Positions 17,187 to 26,202 of a DNA stretch of 64,000 nucleotides are shown one piece after another. Source of the stretch: Agrobacterium rubi TR3 = NBRC 13261 (GTDB taxonomy: Bacteria > Pseudomonadota > Alphaproteobacteria > Rhizobiales > Rhizobiaceae); the NCBI RefSeq assembly GCF_000739935.1, contig NZ_BBJU01000001.1, positions 1 through 64,000 of the forward strand, given 5' to 3'. The notes under the pieces are model-generated. The model worked only from the letters and a program-made list of their open reading frames with translations. It did not search any database and was not told the DNA's origin. The position numbers were made by a program, and so were the translations under genes. Position 1 is the first letter of the stretch. Each line of letters opens with the position of its first letter.

Positions 17187-18777
17187 TATTCCTGCCCTTC
17201 GAGCCGTTAAGTTTTTGATAGAGCGGTGCAAGACGCCGATGGAGTTCCGTAAAGATGCCGAAACGTTCGTCGTAAAATTGCCGCGCGGATGGATTGGGCT
17301 CGTAGAAGCGTTCGATCTTCACATGACGAACCGCCTCATCCATCCCGATAAGGCCAAGACCATGGGCACCGATGAAAGCCGCACCCCGGCTGTTCGCCTT
17401 CATGGGATCGTGCGGCTGCCGGATGGTAACGTTGAGAATATCCGCATAAATCTGGCACCAGGCGTTGGACATCGCGCCGCCACCGATCATGGTGATCGCC
17501 TTTGGTCTCCGTGCCATGAAACGGGTGATCGGCTTCATCATCCATCGTGTATTGAGCGCCACCCCTTCGAACACCGCGCGCACTATTGTCTCGCGGTTAT
17601 GCTCCATACTGAGATTGAAGAGCCCGGCCCTAAGCGACTGGTCGTCCACCGGGCAGCGCTCACCGAACAGCCAGGGTAGATACATCGCCCCATCCGCTCC
17701 GATAGGCATACGCGCAGCGATTTCATCCAGCACACGGTAGGTATCGACGGACGGCTCGGCATCAATCAGACCATCGTCGTGGAACACGATCCGATCCTTG
17801 AGGAACGTGATGTTATTGGCCCCGCTCGACTGCATGGCAATCATCAGATAGCGGGAGGGAACCGCGCAAGGTACGGACCCGATCTGATCGAGAACGCTGG
17901 TTTTCTTGTAGGGCACATGCGCGGCAATCCAGGAAGAAGATCCGACATAGAGGTGGCAATCATAGTCATCCAGCGTGCCAGCCCCCAAGGCCGCCGCCGT
18001 ATTGTCTATAGCACCGGCCACCACCTGCGTCTGCGCAGAAAGGCCGAGTGCCTCGGAGACCGACGGCAGGATGGTGCCGATGACATCTGTGCAGCGGACT
18101 AGCTCGGGGAATTTTGACTTGTCGATGCCGCTGATCGCGATCAATCCGTCATCGTAGCGGATATTATCCACGTCACGATTGTCGGTCACCCATGAGGTGA
18201 GGATCGAGTCCTGCGTGGCAACGAAGCGTCCCGTCAGTCTCAGGTTAAAGTAATCCAGCACGTTCAGAAATTTATAGGTGCGCGCATAAATTTCGGGAAA
18301 GGCGTCACGGATCAGAAGCATATGCCCCGCGGGGTCTTTTCCAGACAGCGCTGGTGCGCCACCGCAAAGCCGAATCCATTTTTGCAGCTTGATCGGGTCA
18401 TAACCAGCCACTTTCAAAGAGCTGCGCATCTCCTGCTTGAGATGCCGTGCGCCGCGCATATCGAGCCAAAGGACTGCATTCATCAAAGGCTGGCCATCCC
18501 GGTCCACGGCAACGGTGCCTTCGCCCTGCGTAGAGGAACAGATAGCCACGATATTCGAGCGTGGCACGAGGTCCTGTGCCAGCACCTCCTGTGCGGCACC
18601 CAGAAAAGCATTCCACCAGTCGTCAGGCCTCTGCTCTGCACCGATGCTGTCTACAACGGTCAGTTGGACGGAGCGAAATGCCCACGCCACGACTTGGCCC
18701 GTAATCGACACCAACCCGACTTTGCAGCCGCTCGTTCCCAGGTCTATAGCAAGTATATACTGCTCCACCTTCAACAT
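17179..18777 (-). CDS. FGGY-family carbohydrate kinase (xylulokinase-like)
   Basis: A 532-residue sugar kinase. The N-terminal actin-like ATPase motif is YILAIDLGTSGCKVGLVSI. QGEGTVAVDRDGQPLMNAVLWLDMRG contains the catalytic Asp region, and GAIDNTAAALGAGTLDD and IGGGAMSNAWCQIYADILNVTI complete the C-terminal FGGY domain. It would phosphorylate a ketose (xylulose-, ribulose- or fuculose-type) with ATP. The start MLKVEQYILAID was chosen because family homology begins there; upstream residues to 18864 look non-coding. It is the first gene of the operon, downstream of an AraC regulator in the same direction. Confidence 0.85.
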   Translation of the reverse strand: MLKVEQYILAIDLGTSGCKVGLVSITGQVVAWAFRSVQLTVVDSIGAEQRPDDWWNAFLGAAQEVLAQDLVPRSNIVAICSSTQGEGTVAVDRDGQPLMNAVLWLDMRGARHLKQEMRSSLKVAGYDPIKLQKWIRLCGGAPALSGKDPAGHMLLIRDAFPEIYARTYKFLNVLDYFNLRLTGRFVATQDSILTSWVTDNRDVDNIRYDDGLIAISGIDKSKFPELVRCTDVIGTILPSVSEALGLSAQTQVVAGAIDNTAAALGAGTLDDYDCHLYVGSSSWIAAHVPYKKTSVLDQIGSVPCAVPSRYLMIAMQSSGANNITFLKDRIVFHDDGLIDAEPSVDTYRVLDEIAARMPIGADGAMYLPWLFGERCPVDDQSLRAGLFNLSMEHNRETIVRAVFEGVALNTRWMMKPITRFMARRPKAITMIGGGAMSNAWCQIYADILNVTIRQPHDPMKANSRGAAFIGAHGLGLIGMDEAVRHVKIERFYEPNPSARQFYDERFGIFTELHRRLAPLYQKLNGSKGRNND

Positions 18778-18891
18778 GTCCCCACAGCCTCGCCGGACAA
18801 CAATCCAGACGTGCCTTCTTTTTAATTGGTGAGCAGATGATAGGCGCGGTGGGTGGCGGCTCATAAGCGGCCAAGCTGTCCTAATGAGGGT

Positions 18892-19932
18892 CTATTCCGG
18901 CCAAATTGACGACATGTGACTTCGCATTGCGCCGGGTGTCGTTCCCGTCCACCTGCGAAAGGCGCGGCGGAAATTGTGGGGGTCTGTGAAGCCCGCCGCA
19001 AAGGCGATCTGCTCCACCGACATCTGGGGATTTGCGAGAAGCTCCAGCGCGCGGTTCTTACGCAACCCATCGAGAAGGCTCTGAAATGAGACGTCGTTTT
19101 CCGCAAGCCTGCGGCGCAGCGTTCTCTCGCTCATACCCAGCGCACGGGCGACTTTTGCGATGGTGATACGGTCCTGAAGCTTCTGTCGGAGCACGCGTTC
19201 AACGGACTCGGTTATTTCGGCCGCCTCGCGAGAGCGGGTTCGGTTGAAGGCCATGAACTCGAGAATTTGACGATGGGTGAAAGGGTCCGCCGTAGCAAGC
19301 GGGCGTTTGTACCAAACGGGATCGTAGAGGAAAGCATTCTCCATCTGGCCGAACTCGACGGCGCAACCAAAAACCCGATGATAGGCTGCGGCATGGGTCG
19401 GTGGGGGATAAGCGAAATTGACCTTGAGAGGACGGAACTCCTCACCAACAAGTCCGACGGCAATACCCATGAAGCTGGCAAAAGCCTCCTCCACCAGAAA
19501 TGTATATATCTCCGGGTCGTGGAACCGGCTGGTTGCGGTAACGATGATGCCTTCTTTCGTGGGACGTGTGTCAAACTCCAGCATGCTTCCAGTATCCCGC
19601 TGGAACTGAAGTCCGAGCTTGACAGCTTCGCCGACCGTGGGTGCTGTCAACATCGCGTAGCCGACAAAACCTACCGAGGTGATTTTTTCTCGAAAGCCAG
19701 TTTCAAGCCCCAGCGCATGCCCCTTGGCCATTTGCGTTGCCCTGAATATCGCTTCCCGGCCCTGACGAAACGAGACCCTACATGCGGGGTCATCCAGATC
19801 ATCGATCGTCAGTCCAAGCCCGACGAAAAGGCGGGATGCGTCAAGATTGAAATCGCCAAGTGTCTTTACCAGACTGCGTATCAGAAATATCGGAATATTC
19901 GCCGTCATATAACGTGTATCGACTGACTTCAT
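18892..19932 (-). CDS. AraC-family regulator with arabinose-binding-like N-terminal domain
   Basis: A 346-residue regulator. The N-terminal two thirds match the 'AraC-type arabinose-binding/dimerisation' domain seen in OruR/ArgR-like activators (RSLVKTLGDFNLDASRLFVGLGLTIDDL...RFHDPEIYTFLVEEAFAS). The C terminus is a double helix-turn-helix (IAKVARALGMSERTLRRRLAENDVSFQSLL; VEQIAFAAGFTDPHNFRRAFRRWTGTTPG). It is upstream of and co-directional with the kinase operon and divergent from the MFS/aldehyde-dehydrogenase pair, so it could control either or both. Confidence 0.85.
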   Translation of the reverse strand: MKSVDTRYMTANIPIFLIRSLVKTLGDFNLDASRLFVGLGLTIDDLDDPACRVSFRQGREAIFRATQMAKGHALGLETGFREKITSVGFVGYAMLTAPTVGEAVKLGLQFQRDTGSMLEFDTRPTKEGIIVTATSRFHDPEIYTFLVEEAFASFMGIAVGLVGEEFRPLKVNFAYPPPTHAAAYHRVFGCAVEFGQMENAFLYDPVWYKRPLATADPFTHRQILEFMAFNRTRSREAAEITESVERVLRQKLQDRITIAKVARALGMSERTLRRRLAENDVSFQSLLDGLRKNRALELLANPQMSVEQIAFAAGFTDPHNFRRAFRRWTGTTPGAMRSHMSSIWPE

Positions 19933-20197
19933 ATCGGCTCCTCCCGTCTATCCAGCAGACTGACACCCAGCCTTAACGCAACGAACTTCCTCAAATCTGA
20001 TGCGGGTCATTGTCATGCGAAAGACGTCTCGTCAGTCAAGCCAATCTCCCTGTATCGGTCAAGATTTGGCCGGTTATGACCCCAAACAGGCCCGGATATC
20101 TCTTGCTGCCTTTCACGCGCATCATATTCTGTTTGGCAAGGCAGCGATAAGACCCGATCTAGGCACCGCTTCCAATGAACCTCGTAGGGGAAGTTCG

Positions 20198-21334
20198 ATG
20201 ATCTCTTGGATTTTGGGATTGAGCGCTGCCTATGCAGTCGCGCTCAACGGCACGATGGTGATGCCGGTCGTTGTTCTGGCGATGAGCAAACTAGCCGGTT
20301 ACGACGAAGGCCTTGCCACTGTCGTCGCCAGTGCAGAATTGGCTGGTATCGCGATCTACGGCATTTTCTTGCCGAAGCTTGCAATGCGATCCTGGCGTCT
20401 CGTCGCCATCGGAGGGTTGCTGGCCGTCATCTTGGGAGAGGCGTCAAGTTTCTGGCAACAAGGACCTTTTGCACTTGCGGCTGCGCGCCTTGTGGCAGGC
20501 CTCGGCGAAGGTGCAGTCTTCAGTCTCATTTCTATGAATCTCGCCTCGCTGGCCAATGCCGAACGACTTTGGGGCGTGCTTGCTCTCATCGGCGGCGTGG
20601 CAATGGGCGTTTTGCTCTTCGTCGTTTCCTTGATGCCTCATCAGGAAACCAGTGCGCCGGTCTTTCTCATATTGGCGGCCTTCATGGCGTTGATGGCGCC
20701 TTTCTTTCTGTTGATGGCGAAGCGCCCGAAATTCATGCCGGTCGCCACGCTTCAATCGAAACTCGATCGCCCCAAAATAATCTTGACCATGCTGATCGTC
20801 TTCCTTGTTTATGCCGTGCAGGCCGGGCAATGGGCAATCTGTGGCTATGTCGCTGAGCGTGTTGGTCTCAGCAATAGTGAGGTCGGTCTCTATCTCGCCG
20901 TATCGTCGCTGGCGGGCTTTGTAGGAGCCATCATTCCCTCGATGACCCGCGACAAGGCCAAGCGCCTTCCGTTCGTCGTGTTGGGCTTTTTCGTGATGGC
21001 CGTATCGATCTACTATTTCTTCAACATCTATACCGCAACGGTCTTCATCACAGCACAGATCATGGTGAATATCGGCTTCTTCATCGTCACGCCCTTCGTA
21101 ACGGGAGTACTGACGGAAAACGACCCGGACGGCTCGTTAATGTCGCGTATTCTGGTAATTGCTATCGTTGGGGCTACGGTCGGCACCGCCATTGCCGGAC
21201 CCGTTTTTGAAACGGCAGGGCCTTCCGCAGTCGCATGGGCATGTCTCCTGCCCCTTGCGGTTGCAGCCATGTGCGCAATCGTTGTATTTGGACACCTTCA
21301 TCGTGGCCTTAACGTTGTTGCAAAATTGAAATAG
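20198..21334 (+). CDS. MFS transporter
   Basis: A 378-residue integral membrane protein with about 12 predicted transmembrane helices (for example ILGLSAAYAVALNGTMVMPVVVLAM and FALAAARLVAGLGEGAVFSLISMNLASLAN). The loop patterns match the major facilitator superfamily; the substrate is not evident. The ATG at 20198 is used because an AGGGGAAG ribosome-binding site precedes it and the first helix starts straight after; the longer reading from 20000 adds non-conserved residues. Its TAG overlaps the GTG of the next gene, so the transporter and dehydrogenase are co-expressed. Confidence 0.8.
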   Translation: MISWILGLSAAYAVALNGTMVMPVVVLAMSKLAGYDEGLATVVASAELAGIAIYGIFLPKLAMRSWRLVAIGGLLAVILGEASSFWQQGPFALAAARLVAGLGEGAVFSLISMNLASLANAERLWGVLALIGGVAMGVLLFVVSLMPHQETSAPVFLILAAFMALMAPFFLLMAKRPKFMPVATLQSKLDRPKIILTMLIVFLVYAVQAGQWAICGYVAERVGLSNSEVGLYLAVSSLAGFVGAIIPSMTRDKAKRLPFVVLGFFVMAVSIYYFFNIYTATVFITAQIMVNIGFFIVTPFVTGVLTENDPDGSLMSRILVIAIVGATVGTAIAGPVFETAGPSAVAWACLLPLAVAAMCAIVVFGHLHRGLNVVAKLK

Positions 21335-22752
21335 TGGAGCAATCCTTGACCGATAACGGCCATCAGCACATGCACATCAGTCTGACGCATCAGAAAAATG
21401 CCTTCGAGCAGGACCCGTTTCCGTCACTCGCCGTTCGGCGCGAAAGGCTTGACAGGATCGGTCGTCTGCTTGAAGCACATGAAGAAAAATTATGCGCCGC
21501 CGTTTCCAAAGATTTTGGGCACCGCTCCCCGCACGAAACAATCATGCTGGAGATCGCTCCCCTTATGGGGGCCTTGCGCCACACGCGCTCCCATCTGCGG
21601 AACTGGATGCGACCCGAGCGGCGGGGCCGCTCCATCGAATTCCTGCAAATGTCCAATTGGGTTCAGTATCAGCCACTCGGCATCGTCGGCATCATGGCGC
21701 CCTGGAACTATCCACTGCTTCTGGCTCTTGGGCCCTTGATTGACGTTCTGGCGGCTGGAAACCGCGCAATGATCAAACCGTCCGAACTGGTTCCGGAAAC
21801 GTCGGCGTTGCTGACAAAACTCGTAGGAGAATATTTCAAGCCGCAAGAGGTAACAGTTGCCCAAGGCGGCGTCGCGGTGGCGGCTGCGTTTTCAGCCTTG
21901 CCGTTCGATCACCTGCTTTTTACGGGGTCCACGACTGTCGGGAAAAAGGTGATGGCAGCGGCAGCGGCCAATTTGACTCCGATTACGCTGGAACTAGGCG
22001 GGAAATCCCCGGCTATTATCGCGCCGGACTACCCGGTGGCCAGTGCGGTGAAGGATATCGCATTTGGAAAGCTGATGAATGCGGGGCAAACATGTATCGC
22101 ACCGGACTATGTCTTTGTTCAAAGAGCAAAGGTTACGGAATTCGTTACTGCGCTTGTCAGCCAAATTCATCGCCTCTATCCGGCCATGACGGCTCCCGAG
22201 CACTATACAAGCATCGTAGGTCTCCGCGCCCACGAGCGTCTTGTCAAGGGATTGAGAGAGTGCCGGGAGCGTGGCATCAGGATTGTGGAGGTGGATATCC
22301 CTTTGCCGAAATCCGGCACCAGCATCCAACCGACCCTGTTGATCGACCCTCCCATGGACTGCCTGCTGATGGAGGAAGAGATTTTCGGCCCCGTTCTACC
22401 GATTATACCCTACGATACGATCGACGAAGCCATAACCTTTATTTGTTCTCGCCCTCACCCTTTGGCGCTCTACATCTTCAGCCACGAGAAAGCAGTGCAA
22501 CGAAAGCTCCTCGACAAGACCATCTCGGGCAATGTGACCATCAACGGGACGCTTTTGCACATCACGCAAAATGATTTGCCCTTCGGCGGCGTCGGTTCAA
22601 GTGGAATTGGTGCCTATCATGGCTATGAAGGTTTCAAGCGGTTTTCCCACGCGAAAGGCATTGCAAAGGTTCGCGTTTTTAACCCCGCACGCCTAGCCGC
22701 ACCTCCCTATGGCCGCATCACAAGACTGCTCGCTAAATTTCTAAAACGCTGA
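21334..22752 (+). CDS. Aldehyde dehydrogenase (coniferyl-aldehyde dehydrogenase type)
   Basis: A 472-residue NAD(P)-dependent aldehyde dehydrogenase. Landmarks are IMAPWNYPLLLALGP, AMIKPSELVPETSAL (cofactor Lys), FTGSTTVGKKVM, ITLELGGKSPAII (general-base Glu), NAGQTCIAPDYV (catalytic Cys) and EEEIFGPVLPI. The short, membrane-tail-like class 3 form matches coniferyl-aldehyde dehydrogenases, which oxidise aromatic or aliphatic aldehydes. The start GTG at 21334 overlaps the MFS stop; ATG at 21370 is an alternative. Together with the transporter it may handle an imported aldehyde or its precursor. Confidence 0.85.
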   Translation: MEQSLTDNGHQHMHISLTHQKNAFEQDPFPSLAVRRERLDRIGRLLEAHEEKLCAAVSKDFGHRSPHETIMLEIAPLMGALRHTRSHLRNWMRPERRGRSIEFLQMSNWVQYQPLGIVGIMAPWNYPLLLALGPLIDVLAAGNRAMIKPSELVPETSALLTKLVGEYFKPQEVTVAQGGVAVAAAFSALPFDHLLFTGSTTVGKKVMAAAAANLTPITLELGGKSPAIIAPDYPVASAVKDIAFGKLMNAGQTCIAPDYVFVQRAKVTEFVTALVSQIHRLYPAMTAPEHYTSIVGLRAHERLVKGLRECRERGIRIVEVDIPLPKSGTSIQPTLLIDPPMDCLLMEEEIFGPVLPIIPYDTIDEAITFICSRPHPLALYIFSHEKAVQRKLLDKTISGNVTINGTLLHITQNDLPFGGVGSSGIGAYHGYEGFKRFSHAKGIAKVRVFNPARLAAPPYGRITRLLAKFLKR

Positions 22753-22879
22753 TGTAGATTCCCAGCTACTCGTATCCTGATCTCCTGCGCGTTAGTGGTG
22801 ACGCCTATAATCGCGCCTTGTCTGAGATGCAGAACAGGAGGCTGATAGCATGCCCAGCTGCAGTTGAGGGCGCGTGGGG

Positions 22880-23340
22880 TGACACATGGAACCGGGTTAT
22901 CTCCTCCATCCTCACGACGACATGGCTTAGTTGCAAGCATGCCATCCCGTATATGGGAAAGGGTTCGTCCACGGGGTCGGTCATCAACACAGCGTCGTTC
23001 CTAGCAGGAATGGGATCGGCGACCGCTCAGATGGCGTTCAACGCCGCAAAGGCCGGTGTGGAGCAGCTTTCACGCGATCTCGGCGTTCAACTTGCGTGCA
23101 GCAATGTAAGACTTAACTCGTTCGCGATCGGTCCGATCGAAACGTCTGAGATCAGGACGAAGTTCGATAGAATCGGACCCGAGCAGGCTGCGCGCCGGTT
23201 CACGCATATGCCGATGGGACGCTTCGGCACACTGGAAAAACTCGCCTCGACGGCAGGCTATCTCGCGAGTGACAACGCAGGTTTCCTGACTGCGTCTTCG
23301 TTTCCGCTCAACGGCCGCATTCCCGAAATGCCTTCAAAGT
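22880..23340 (+). pseudogene. Short-chain dehydrogenase remnant (C-terminal half)
   Basis: The reading frame contains a recognisable SDR C-terminal half: WNRVISSILTTTWLSCKHAIPYM, SVINTASFLAGMG, QMAFNAAKAGVEQLSRDLGVQ, VRLNSFAIGPIETSE, and a closing LASDNAGFLTASSFPLNG. The N-terminal Rossmann GxxxGxG part is absent, and the catalytic Tyr of YxxxK is Phe (AFNAAK). It is therefore a decayed gene. It is the first of three remnants in a row. Confidence 0.65.
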
Positions 23341-23392
23341 TCCTCCTAGACAGATTAAGAGCGACACCGACATTTGATCAACACACCAATTC

Positions 23393-23653
23393 AAAGGAGA
23401 TGCTCGTGTCTTCCGGTCCGCAGGATGTATCGTTCAAAAATCGCAGCATAACTCTCGCTGGCATCTTCTGACCCCGCAAAGGGAACATGGTAACCGATCC
23501 TTGGCAGCCGTGGTGATTGCGACGCCGGGCAGTAGCGTCAAGGAACAGATCGGTGCGAACTATGCGAAAAGGCTGACGGCGCGAGGGTTCGTGACGCTCA
23601 CTTTCGATCCTGCCTACCAGGGACACGAAAATGTTGGCTGTATCAGCCTATAA
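23393..23653 (+). pseudogene. Alpha/beta hydrolase remnant (N-terminal, frame-broken)
   Basis: Two adjacent frames together resemble the beginning of an alpha/beta hydrolase. The first is MLVSSGPQDVSFKNRSITLAGIF, then a stop; the second, in another frame, is AVVIATPGSSVKEQIGANYAKRLTARGFVTLTFDPAYQG. The sequence then breaks off before the nucleophile elbow. Only about 85 codons remain, so it is non-functional. Confidence 0.55.
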
Positions 23654-23729
23654 CGTCATCCTGACGTCGTGGCGCTGGGTGGAAGGATCCGCGCTCTGGA
23701 TGAAGGACGCTAGCTCGTACGCGAAAGAT

Positions 23730-24079
23730 GCGTCAGGGCTTCAAAGAGCTGTGAAGAACTCTATGGCGTGGAGATCGACGTCGATATCCGAAATGTCTTC
23801 TCCGTGCTTTCCAATCATCCTGCTCAAACACAAGCCGTGGTCGACATCGCAAGTTCGCTGCTTGGAGCAAGTCAAGTGGCGGCAGATTACCCACCGTTCA
23901 TGGCAAGTGAAGACTTTGCGGACATGTTGAACATCGTTCCTGGCGCACATTTTTTCATCGGCCAGGAAAACACTGCCCCGCTGCATAATCCATCCTATGA
24001 GTTTGACGATGATATCATTCCAGTCGGCGCTGCCCTTCTCGCTTCCATCGTGCAGACTAGAAGTTCATCTCTCCGGTGA
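23730..24079 (+). pseudogene. M20-family amidohydrolase remnant (C-terminal)
   Basis: The C-terminal part of an M20 metallopeptidase/hippurate-hydrolase-like amidohydrolase: VEIDVDIRNVFSVLSNHPAQTQAVV, then DYPPFMASEDFADMLNIVPGAHFFIGQ (containing the metal-site Glu/Asp SEDF) and PLHNPSYEFDDDIIPVGAALLASIV (His of HNP). The N-terminal catalytic half is missing. It ends the remnant zone before the LysR gene. Confidence 0.65.
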
Positions 24080-24220
24080 CGGTTGGTCTAGATGCGCGTT
24101 TTGTGCGGCTTGGATGTCATGAAGCTGCACACACATCTTGTCGGCTAAGTCCAGAATGGCGACTACTGTGAGGACTTGCTCCAGCCGAGCACTCTAGCGG
24201 TTAGGGAAGCATAGGGGACA

Positions 24221-25147
24221 TTATACGATATCCGCAGGTAGAAGACGGTTTCGTCCAGAAAACTGCCGCCTGGAAAACTCTACGAAATCAAGAACGGCCT
24301 TTGATTTTTCATTGGCTTGCCATCCCACAACTAGTTCCACTTCGTCTGGAATCTCGGTAAGTGGGCGGTAAACAAGATGTGGGCTGAGATTGTGGGCGAG
24401 CCATGACGGCGCGATGGCGATGCCGACGCCCGCCGCAACAAGTGTGGCTATGGCAAGCGTGTGCGATACTTCCTGAACCACCATGGGGTAGATCCCTGCG
24501 AGCCGAAACGCATCCATGATGACATGGTGATAACTTGCACCAACGGTTGGCGCATAGGTGATGATGGGTTCACCGGCGAAATCCTTCACACTGACGGCCT
24601 CCTGCGTGGCCAAGCGGTGGTCCTTGTGGAGCACTGCCACAAAGCCTTCTTTCAGCAGATGCTCGGTTTTCAGAAAGCCCGCGGGATTGGTGGGGCGGAT
24701 GAACGCCACTTGAACGGTTCCGTTCTGAAGCATCTCCAATTGGCTGGCGGTGCCAAGCAGTTGCACATCGACCTGGATATTCGGATATTGCTTGTGAAAC
24801 TCGGCAATGACGCTAGGCAGCACATGCGACAGGGCAACGTGAACGCCGCTCACGTAAATCTTTCCACTATCGTCGCCGGAAATAGAACGGGTGTGCGTGA
24901 CCGCCCTGTCGATGCCACCTAGTATTTCCATTGCATGACGCAGGAAAATCTCTCCCGCCGGCGTCAGTTTCACGCTGCGTGTCGTGCGCGATAGAAGACG
25001 CGTTCCGATGCGTTCCTCAAGTTGACGAATCTGCTGGCTGAGAGGCGCTTGTGCCATGCCAAGCCGGTCTGCCGCGCGGCTGAAATGCAGCTCTTCCGCG
25101 ACGCAGGCAAAATAGTGAAGGTGACGAAACTCTATGCCGTATTTCAT
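24221..25147 (-). CDS. LysR-family transcriptional regulator
   Basis: A 308-residue LysR regulator. The N-terminal winged helix-turn-helix is FRHLHYFACVAEELHFSRAADRLGMAQAPLSQQIRQLEERIGTRLLSRTTRSVKLT, and a periplasmic-binding-type effector domain follows (KIYVSGVHVALSHVLPSVIAEF...VAAGVGIAIAPSW). It is divergent from the large peptide-type ABC/amidase operon and probably activates it in response to a pathway metabolite. A T-N11-A dyad overlaps its own start codon, consistent with autoregulation. Confidence 0.9.
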   Translation of the reverse strand: MKYGIEFRHLHYFACVAEELHFSRAADRLGMAQAPLSQQIRQLEERIGTRLLSRTTRSVKLTPAGEIFLRHAMEILGGIDRAVTHTRSISGDDSGKIYVSGVHVALSHVLPSVIAEFHKQYPNIQVDVQLLGTASQLEMLQNGTVQVAFIRPTNPAGFLKTEHLLKEGFVAVLHKDHRLATQEAVSVKDFAGEPIITYAPTVGASYHHVIMDAFRLAGIYPMVVQEVSHTLAIATLVAAGVGIAIAPSWLAHNLSPHLVYRPLTEIPDEVELVVGWQANEKSKAVLDFVEFSRRQFSGRNRLLPADIV

Positions 25148-25160
25148 ATCCTACAGATAT
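25146..25160. promoter_or_regulatory. Candidate LysR box (T-N11-A dyad)
   Basis: ATATC-N5-GATAT forms a perfect interrupted dyad containing the LysR consensus T-N11-A. It overlaps the ATG of the LysR gene in the 124-bp divergent control region, the usual position for autorepression plus activation of the divergent operon. Confidence 0.45.
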
Positions 25161-25183
25161 CAATATCCGGCTTATTTTGTAAT

Positions 25184-25211
25184 AGATAATAATTTATTTC
25201 CGTGATTATCT
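25184..25211. promoter_or_regulatory. Second inverted repeat in the LysR/ABC intergenic region
   Basis: AGATAAT and ATTATCT are 7-bp arms separated by 14 A/T-rich bases. The position suits an activation site or promoter core for the rightward operon. No clear -35/-10 pair was picked out. Confidence 0.3.
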
Positions 25212-25271
25212 GAAAAAAACAAATGAAATAACGGGAATAGCTGAAACATCAATTCCAGAAAACGGAGCCCT

Positions 25272-26192
25272 ATGACACGCTTCTGGTTGCTGAAAATACT
25301 ACGCACAGCGTTGACGCTGTGGTTCATCGTGACCTTTACTTTCGTTGTTCTGAGAACGTCCGGAGACCCGGTCGTGGCCCTTGTCGGGGCAGATGCAACG
25401 CCTGATGAAATCGAACAGTTTCGAGCGCTATGGCGGCTCGATGACCCACTCTGGGTCCAATATTTTCGCTACATCGCACAGATGGCGACGGGCCAGTTCG
25501 GCATTTCCTACCGCGACGGTCGGGAGGTCATCGACATCATTGCGGAGCGAGTGCCGTGGACGATCATGCTCGGGCTGTTTGCCTATGCGGGCGCTATCCT
25601 GATCGGCATTCCGGCAGGCATCATCGCCGCCATCAAGCGTGGCTCGCCCTTCGATAATCTGATCATGGCCACAGCCGTATTCGGATTTGCCATCCCGAAT
25701 TTCTTCCTCGGCATTCTTCTGATCCTGTTGTTTTCGCTTGGCCTGCAATGGCTTCCCAGTTCCGGGACGGGAACGATATGGCATGTCCTGATGCCGGCAC
25801 TCACGCTTGCGACATTTACGGCCGGAACGCTCGCGCGCTTTACGCGCTCGGCCATGCTGGAAGTGCTTGATAAACTCTATATCCGCGCTGCCGCGGCAAA
25901 AGGGGTCAGTTACTGGAAACGCATCGTGTTCCACGCACTTCCCAATGCGGGCATCCCGATCATCACCATTATCGGCCTTAATCTGGGCGAACTCATTGGC
26001 GGTGCGATTGTGGTGGAAACAGTGTTCGCCTGGCCCGGCGTCGGCAGATTGCTCGTGACAGCCGTGTCGTCTCGCGACCTTGCCGTCGTGCAGGCGCTGG
26101 TTCTCATTATGGCTGTTACCATGGTCATGGCCAACCTCATCGTGGACCTGCTTTATGGTTTGCTTGACCCGCGCATCCGCGTCTCGAACTAG
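25272..26192 (+). CDS. Peptide-type ABC transporter permease (DppB/GsiC-like)
   Basis: A 306-residue inner-membrane permease with six predicted helices. It has the N-terminal TFTFVVLRTSGDPV segment and the binding-protein-dependent transport signature EAA loop (IRAAAAKGVSYWKRIVFHALPNAGIPIITIIG). GGAIVVETVFAWPGVGRLL is the hallmark of DppB-type permeases for di/oligopeptides, nickel or glutathione. It is the first gene of a long operon, 124 bp from the divergent LysR gene, and pairs with the next permease. Confidence 0.88.
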   Translation: MTRFWLLKILRTALTLWFIVTFTFVVLRTSGDPVVALVGADATPDEIEQFRALWRLDDPLWVQYFRYIAQMATGQFGISYRDGREVIDIIAERVPWTIMLGLFAYAGAILIGIPAGIIAAIKRGSPFDNLIMATAVFGFAIPNFFLGILLILLFSLGLQWLPSSGTGTIWHVLMPALTLATFTAGTLARFTRSAMLEVLDKLYIRAAAAKGVSYWKRIVFHALPNAGIPIITIIGLNLGELIGGAIVVETVFAWPGVGRLLVTAVSSRDLAVVQALVLIMAVTMVMANLIVDLLYGLLDPRIRVSN

Positions 26193-26202
26193 GACGATCA
26201 CG

